Below, in pieces: positions 32,886 through 37,593 of a stretch of 37,593 bases of DNA; positions within the stretch are counted from its first letter, which is position 1; each line of letters starts with the position of its first letter. Where the stretch lies: NCBI GenBank assembly GCA_024697595.1, contig JAILFK010000028.1, positions 1 to 37,593 of the forward strand. The letters run 5' to 3'. A program made the translations under genes and the position numbers. Origin of the DNA: Lachnospiraceae bacterium. GTDB lineage: Bacteria; Bacillota; Clostridia; Lachnospirales; Lachnospiraceae. The notes under the pieces are model-generated. The model saw nothing but the letters and a program-made list of their open reading frames with translations. It did no database searches and had not been told where the DNA came from.

Positions 32886-33851
32886 CTAGGCATTTACCAC
32901 ATTTATCTCTTGCCCTTTTAAATGTGCTTCAATATTTTTGGCTGTTGTATCCATAATTCTCTGGCGGCACTCCACAGAAGCCCATGAAATATGTGGTGTG
33001 ATGAAACAATTCTTGGCCTTTAACAGAGGGTTGTCACCCTTGATTGGCTCTGTCGCCACAACGTCAACTCCTGCCGCTAAGACTTTTCCTGAATTTAAGG
33101 CGTCGCATAAATCTTGTTCCACAACCAATGGTCCACGACTATTATTTAAAATGATTACACCATCCTTCATTTTTGCGATGGTATCCTTGTTGATCATACC
33201 AGTATTTTCTGGAACCAACGGACAATGAAGCGCTATGACATCTGAACTTTCAAGCAATGTATCAAGATCAACATAAGTGGCAATCTCCTTGCCCTCTGCT
33301 GTCTCGCGGCTTCCTGTGGCAAGAATGTTCATTCCCATAGCCTTGGCAATTCTACCGGTCTGCTGTCCGATTCGGCCGAAACCAATGATTCCCATTATCT
33401 TGTCCTTGAGCTCAATAAGTGGATAATCCCAGTAACAAAAATCTGGACAATTCTCCCATTTACCCTCGTAAACCGTCTTGGAATGGTGAGCCACATGATG
33501 GCAGATTTCAAGAAGCATACCTATGGCAAATTGTGCTACAGCCTCTGTTCCGTATGCAGGAACATTTGACACAGAAACACCTTTTTCTCTGGCATATGCC
33601 ACATCAACCACATTGAATCCTGTTGCCAAAACTGCAATAAATTCAATGTTGCTACATTTATCAAAAACCTCTTTTGTAATTGGAGTTTTATTGGTCACAA
33701 CAATTTCAGCATCCCCGATACGAGAGGCAATCTCCGCCACATCTGTCAAACTTGTTCTGTCGTAAACTGTTAAATCTCCCAATTTTTCCAATGACTCCCA
33801 TGTTAAATCCCCTGGATTTTCAGTGTATCCATCCAATACTACTATTTTCAT
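32886..33851 (-). CDS. D-2-hydroxyacid dehydrogenase (glycerate dehydrogenase-like)
   Basis: 321 residues. NAD-binding motif GIIGFGRIGQQTGRIAKAMG (about 155), substrate-binding ATGFNVVD (about 76) and VPAYGTEAVAQFA (about 98), catalytic Arg in NNSRGPLV (about 234), Glu in VATEPI, and His in TPHISWAS (about 288). This pattern and length match hydroxypyruvate/glycerate dehydrogenases (HprA) and related lactate-type enzymes. It is divergent from the aldo/keto reductase and isomerase genes, sharing an ATG-TTTT motif in the gap, so the three may serve one sugar acid pathway. Confidence 0.88.
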   Translation of the reverse strand: MKIVVLDGYTENPGDLTWESLEKLGDLTVYDRTSLTDVAEIASRIGDAEIVVTNKTPITKEVFDKCSNIEFIAVLATGFNVVDVAYAREKGVSVSNVPAYGTEAVAQFAIGMLLEICHHVAHHSKTVYEGKWENCPDFCYWDYPLIELKDKIMGIIGFGRIGQQTGRIAKAMGMNILATGSRETAEGKEIATYVDLDTLLESSDVIALHCPLVPENTGMINKDTIAKMKDGVIILNNSRGPLVVEQDLCDALNSGKVLAAGVDVVATEPIKGDNPLLKAKNCFITPHISWASVECRQRIMDTTAKNIEAHLKGQEINVVNA

Positions 33852-34143
33852 TATGATCTCCTTCTCTATTTTTATTTTGGAAAATGTTTTTTTATAGGCA
33901 CAATTTTTCTTGTTTGTGTAATGTGCTTATCATCCTAATTTCATTTAATAAAATTACATTTCACATAATAAGTTTATCTTGTAGTATTTTAATTGTCAAC
34001 TCTAGGTCAAATAAATCGCCATAAATCCCTGACCATAATTGGAATAATCGACATGAAAAAATCTCATCTCAGTTCAAAACCAGGACATGATGTCCACTTT
34101 TATATAGGCAATGATTTTTATTTCGTTATATAATCTACTTGTG

Positions 34144-34166
34144 AAAACATTTTTTGAAAATGTTTT
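34144..34166. promoter_or_regulatory. Palindromic operator upstream of the aldo/keto reductase gene
   Basis: Arms AAAACATTTT (34144-34153) and AAAATGTTTT (34157-34166) are perfectly complementary, with 3 bp between. The half-site GAAAATGTTTT recurs at about 33882-33892, in front of the divergent dehydrogenase gene, suggesting one regulator for both. It does not have the central CG of a CcpA cre site. The rest of the 383-bp gap 33852-34234 shows nothing else I can name. Confidence 0.55.
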
Positions 34167-34234
34167 GTGACAATAATTTGCATATGATGAAGAATAAACT
34201 TATGACACAAATTAATAATTATTGGAGGTAATCT

Positions 34235-35197
34235 ATGGAATTGTATTCAAACATTTCACATGTTGATAAAAAAGTCAGCCGAATATTTTTCGGAACACAA
34301 TCCAATCAAATGTGCATGGGGCAAGACAGCACTGAAGTTTTGGATTCTGTGGTAGCATGCGGCATCCAAACCCTTGATACTGCCCGAGCTTACACTGCCT
34401 CAGAAAAAGTAATCGGTGACTGGATGAAAAAAAGAGGCAATCGAAATGACCTTGTAATTTTATCAAAGGGCGGACATCCCAGCGCATTTGGACGAAAGCG
34501 GATAAATGATACAGATATTCGCAAGGACTTGGAACGCTCTTTAAAATATTTACAAACGGATTACATAGACATTTATCTCCTTCACAGAGATGATCCGGAT
34601 GTGCCTGTTGCTGAGATTTGCGAAATCATGAATGCCCTTCACAATGAGGGTAAAATCGGAGCCTTTGGCGGATCTAACTGGAGTGTGAAACGTATACAGG
34701 AGTTAAATGATTATGCCCACGCTCATGATTTGATTCCATTTGAGGTGTCTAGTCCGCACTACGGTTTGGCGGAGCAAATCGGAATTTCATGGGATAATAC
34801 CTGCGAATCAATCACAGGTGCTGGCAAGGCCGCCGATAGAAAATGGTATGCCGACACACAGATTCCTGTCATCGCTTATTCAAGCCTTGGCCGCGGTCTC
34901 ATGTCCGGCAAATTTACTTCTAATAATTTAGACGATGTCTATAAATATATGGATGAACCTGCTAGAAAGGGTTACGCATACGAAGCTAATTTCAAACGTT
35001 TGGCGCGCTGTGAAGAATTGGCAAAAGAAAAAGGTTGCCTTGTACCACAAATTGCCTTGGCTTGGATGTTTTACCAGGGTATGAATGTTTATTCTATCAT
35101 TTCAACAACCAATCCTGAGCGAATGAAAAGAAACCTAGCGGCCCTTGATATCCAATTAACCCCAGAAGAATGTAAATACTTAAATTTGGAGGACTAA
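34235..35197 (+). CDS. Aldo/keto reductase
   Basis: 320 residues behind TTGGAGG. The catalytic tetrad is visible: Asp in LDTARAY (about 48), Tyr in AYTASE (about 53), Lys in ILSKGG (about 79) and His in YLLHRDD (about 117). It ends with an NADP-binding stretch (ISTTNPERMKRNL). The TIM-barrel enzyme reduces a sugar or ketone carbonyl with NADPH, or oxidises the alcohol. Four bases separate its stop from the next gene, a TIM-barrel isomerase, so both work in one pathway, probably sugar or inositol-like. Confidence 0.9.
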   Translation: MELYSNISHVDKKVSRIFFGTQSNQMCMGQDSTEVLDSVVACGIQTLDTARAYTASEKVIGDWMKKRGNRNDLVILSKGGHPSAFGRKRINDTDIRKDLERSLKYLQTDYIDIYLLHRDDPDVPVAEICEIMNALHNEGKIGAFGGSNWSVKRIQELNDYAHAHDLIPFEVSSPHYGLAEQIGISWDNTCESITGAGKAADRKWYADTQIPVIAYSSLGRGLMSGKFTSNNLDDVYKYMDEPARKGYAYEANFKRLARCEELAKEKGCLVPQIALAWMFYQGMNVYSIISTTNPERMKRNLAALDIQLTPEECKYLNLED

Positions 35198-35200
35198 TTT

Positions 35201-36094
35201 ATGGAATTCAGTTTAATGACACTTAATTTATTTTTTATTATTTTCTATAAATATATGCTTTTACACGACAAGGAAGAACTTGAGGAAAACTACGAAGAGA
35301 TGCTCGATGTAATTTCTGAGGCAGGCTTTAAATATGTAGATATTCTCGGTATGGAGGTAGATTGCCTCGGTATCGATTATGTAAAAGAACAACTTGATAA
35401 ACACAATTTGAAGGTGAACAGTTACATGTTTTCACAACAATTTGCCAAGACCGCAGCTGATGATGCTGCCAACCGCGCACTAGATACTGAGATAATCAAT
35501 GCAGGAAAGCAGGCTGTGGAAAATGCGCAAAATCTGGGCACAAAAACCCTAATGCTAATCCCACAGGTTCGCGAAGATATGTCGGGCATGTCCAAAGATG
35601 AAATTCATGCCAATATGATTCGCCGAATGACTCCAATTGTATCCTATGCCAAAGAGGTGGGTATCACTACTGTCATCGAAGACACTCCGAATCTACAACT
35701 TCACCTGTGCAGCACCGAAGATTTGAAAAATGTATCTGCAAAAATTCCAGAGGTGCGCATCGTATATGACAGCGGAAATATGGTTTTAGTGGATGAAGAT
35801 CCTGTAAAATATTTCCACAATTTTGAAAATGAGATTGCACATGTTCATTTAAAAGATATGCAAACTACAACTAATATGCAGCGTCGTCCTGACCGTGGAC
35901 TTGACGGTAGATTCTGGGAAACAGCACCAAGCGGCGCTGGGGTAATCGATTTTAAATCAATATGCGCTGCTGTGAAAAACAGCAATTTCAAGGGACATCC
36001 AACAATAGAATTTGCCACCTCACCTGAGATGTCTATCCCAGATGCCCTTGTTGCATCACGAGTTTATTTCGAAAAGTTGTGGAGTGAAATTTAA
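35201..36094 (+). CDS. Sugar phosphate isomerase/epimerase (AP endonuclease 2-like TIM barrel)
   Basis: 297 residues, start set by GGAGG 8 nt upstream. Metal ligands of the xylose isomerase-like barrel are visible: Glu in TTVIEDTP (about 161), Asp in RIVYDSGNMVL (about 190), His pair in AHVHLKDM (about 215) and Glu in HPTIEFATS (about 268). Family members isomerise or epimerise keto sugars or act on inosose. The first about 20 residues are hydrophobic rather than the usual beta-strand start, possibly a poor N-terminus. Coupled with the aldo/keto reductase gene. Confidence 0.85.
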   Translation: MEFSLMTLNLFFIIFYKYMLLHDKEELEENYEEMLDVISEAGFKYVDILGMEVDCLGIDYVKEQLDKHNLKVNSYMFSQQFAKTAADDAANRALDTEIINAGKQAVENAQNLGTKTLMLIPQVREDMSGMSKDEIHANMIRRMTPIVSYAKEVGITTVIEDTPNLQLHLCSTEDLKNVSAKIPEVRIVYDSGNMVLVDEDPVKYFHNFENEIAHVHLKDMQTTTNMQRRPDRGLDGRFWETAPSGAGVIDFKSICAAVKNSNFKGHPTIEFATSPEMSIPDALVASRVYFEKLWSEI

Positions 36095-36150
36095 CATTTT
36101 ACATATATCAAAAATATTGATAAAAACTGACGATATAATTTAATCTACCA

Positions 36151-36183
36151 AAAAAGGGCATCCAAATTTCGGATGTCCTTTTC
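36151..36183. terminator. Bidirectional terminator
   Basis: AAAAGGGCATCC with GGATGTCCTTTT (one G-T pair) around AAATTTC. Both sides give T runs, serving the isomerase gene (plus) and the convergent TetR gene (minus, stop at 36189). Confidence 0.85.
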
Positions 36184-36188
36184 TTAAT

Positions 36189-36806
36189 TTACTCCTGCTC
36201 ACATGGCAGGCTTGCTTCGATTTCTTTATATAGTTTACGTATATCTTTTTTATCTCTGATTCCCACAGTGTAAAGACATGCATCCACGATAGCTTTGTTG
36301 TTAATGTCTCGTATCTGACTATTGCCGTCTCCATCAATACAATAAGCAACCATACTTGAAATTATTCCACCATATATGCAGGTTTCAATCTCTAATTCCT
36401 TAGCGCTCTTATGACTATTCGCCCTTTTATAACCATCTATAAAATAGTTGGAAATCAGCTTTTCAATTTGCATATTTTCCGTATTAATATTTTTCACAGC
36501 AATTATAAGTTCTCTGTAATCAGCTAGAAAAGTCTCATAGAATCCTTCTGTAAAATTCTTTTCACGAGGCTCATTATTATTTAAAGAATATTTATCAAGT
36601 GCCTCCTTAAGCTCATCATAAATAGCCTCAGCCAAAATATATTTATCACCATAGTGATTGTAAAATGTATTTCGACTAATATTTGCCTCATCGATAATAT
36701 CCTGGACAATTATTGAATCGAATGACCTATTCTGTAAAATATTGATAAATGTTTTTCTTATAAGATTATCTGTTCTTTGAAATGTAATATTATTTTTCTC
36801 GTTCAT
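36189..36806 (-). CDS. TetR family transcriptional regulator
   Basis: 205 residues. The N-terminal helix-turn-helix is standard (TFINILQNRSFDSIIVQDIIDEANISRNTFYNHYGDKYILAEAI). The C-terminal ligand domain is longer than that of many short clostridial TetR proteins and contains one Cys-rich-free helical bundle. It is convergent with the isomerase gene and divergent from the small membrane protein at 36974, its likeliest target. Ribosome site is weak. Confidence 0.88.
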   Translation of the reverse strand: MNEKNNITFQRTDNLIRKTFINILQNRSFDSIIVQDIIDEANISRNTFYNHYGDKYILAEAIYDELKEALDKYSLNNNEPREKNFTEGFYETFLADYRELIIAVKNINTENMQIEKLISNYFIDGYKRANSHKSAKELEIETCIYGGIISSMVAYCIDGDGNSQIRDINNKAIVDACLYTVGIRDKKDIRKLYKEIEASLPCEQE

Positions 36807-36905
36807 TACTTTTAAGCGCTTTTTTCAATCACATCGACTTAAGACGAAAAGATTTTTCGAGTACAAATTTACGCTGCTCCTTGTTCGTTATTATATTGAA
36901 ATTTC

Positions 36906-36922
36906 TATATTATTGTAATATA
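36906..36922. promoter_or_regulatory. Candidate TetR operator
   Basis: Perfect dyad TATATTA/TAATATA with 3 bp between, in the gap between the divergent TetR and membrane protein genes. It is AT-only and could be partly chance, but its place is right. Confidence 0.35.
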
Positions 36923-36973
36923 TTAATTGTATAAGTTCTACATTTTATAAATGTGTGGATTGGGGGGAGAATT

Positions 36974-37426
36974 ATGGATAAATTTTTGCAAAAAGAAAAA
37001 CTATTTTGGTGGATATATACTTTAGCTGATGTAGGTATAACTATTGTAACCACAGTATTTGTTCTTATTGCAGTCCAAAACAGTGACACGGATTTTCATA
37101 TCATCAGCATCCTGTCATGGATTTTTTTCATATATGAAATTCTATACTATTTATATAGAATCTTGTATCTTTACAAAAAATCTACCAAAAGAACTTTTTG
37201 GACATGCATAATGGTCGTATTGATTGCATTGGTTCTCATCATTAATATTCTTAATATTATAAATGCTAAAAGTGTAGGATTAATACAAAACATAGCCAAC
37301 ATTTTAGCATTAATCACATGGATTTATGATATTAAATTGATATTTTTATCTGATAAAAAATCTGATGTCGAACTCAATAATGAACCTGATGACGAACCAG
37401 ATAACCAAGTTGAACATCAATCATAA
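36974..37426 (+). CDS. Four-helix integral membrane protein, hypothetical
   Basis: 150 residues from ATG at 36974, chosen for GGGGGGAG just upstream; an in-frame ATG at 36953 has none. Four hydrophobic helices (about 10-34, 44-64, 76-98, 104-124) are followed by a repetitive acidic tail (NNEPDDEPDNQVEHQS). No enzyme or transporter motif was seen. It is divergent from TetR, which may control it. I do not recognise the family. Confidence 0.65.
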   Translation: MDKFLQKEKLFWWIYTLADVGITIVTTVFVLIAVQNSDTDFHIISILSWIFFIYEILYYLYRILYLYKKSTKRTFWTCIMVVLIALVLIINILNIINAKSVGLIQNIANILALITWIYDIKLIFLSDKKSDVELNNEPDDEPDNQVEHQS

Positions 37427-37459
37427 AATAATTTCAAACGATTTAAAATACTAAATCAT

Positions 37460-37593
37460 TACCACCGGCTTAGCCGGTGGTTTCCTCTGCGGCTATAAGC
37501 CGCTGTTCCCTGCTTGCCTCTAAAGAGGCTATGAATAATTCGCCTTCCGCACTGCGTTTACATGGCTGGCTCTAAAGAGCCTCTTTTATACGC
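37460..37593 (-). mobile_element. IS200/IS605-type element end, extends beyond the window
   Basis: Four perfect short hairpins follow one another: CCACCGGCT/AGCCGGTGG (37462-37480), GCGGCT/AGCCGC (37489-37503), GCCTCT/AGAGGC (37516-37529) and GGCTCT/AGAGCC (37568-37581). The first is typical of an IS200/IS605 subterminal hairpin, and the third shares AGAGGCTATGAAT with the element remnant near 1940. The element would continue rightward with its transposase, or tnpB and its omega RNA, outside the window. Confidence 0.6.

Overview
The window is AT-rich DNA from a Gram-positive anaerobe. Rubrerythrin, LrgAB, KdpDE/Trk-type K+ uptake, strong AGGAGG ribosome sites, many LysR/AraC regulators and strict-anaerobe Fe-S amine dehydrogenase genes point to the Clostridia, most likely Lachnospiraceae of the Butyrivibrio/Pseudobutyrivibrio type. 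The genus is a guess. No rRNA, tRNA, CRISPR or prophage genes were seen.

Left part (1-6.5 kb) is a scrapyard. A partial AAA ATPase with DUF4143 runs off the left edge. Next comes a ruined type III toxin-antitoxin locus (ToxIN/AbiQ type): its toxin gene is dead, but the promoter, two 34-nt antitoxin repeats and the attenuator look intact. A broken IS200-type element follows. Two decayed copies of a crcB/SGNH-hydrolase junction flank a membrane-anchored protein, a 2H phosphoesterase and a small protein. The intact SGNH lipoprotein gene is divergent from a LysR gene with a good operator between them.

Middle (7.4-21 kb): a diguanylate cyclase, then an EF-hand protein/methyltransferase/flavin-nucleotide-binding operon. 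After these lies a large minus-strand operon, read from 19.6 down to 12.3 kb: RidA, [2Fe-2S] protein, FAD/Fe-S oxidoreductase, BFD-like [2Fe-2S] protein, DadA-type FAD oxidoreductase, PII protein, APC permease and ornithine-cyclodeaminase-family enzyme. Together they look like import and oxidation of an amino acid or amine, with electrons leaving through Fe-S clusters and imines cleared by RidA. A divergent LysR gene faces it across a 449-bp region with a structured leader, two terminators and three evenly spaced dyads.

Right part (21-37.6 kb): a K+ operon (trkH, trkA, short KdpD, KdpE, DUF3990), AraC, rubrerythrin, lrgAB, a MarR/MFS pair, a 2-hydroxyacid dehydrogenase divergent from an aldo/keto reductase plus sugar isomerase, TetR, and a small membrane protein. 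An IS200/IS605-type end built of short hairpins enters from the right edge.

The most unusual feature is a family of 180-201-bp intergenic repeats in four arrays (about 8.7, 11.6, 21.0 and 29.0 kb), all in the same orientation. Each unit carries several hairpins plus two or three TTTGACCTG boxes 20-21 bp apart. The window is also rich in other short tandem repeats, several with a 33-35-bp period.
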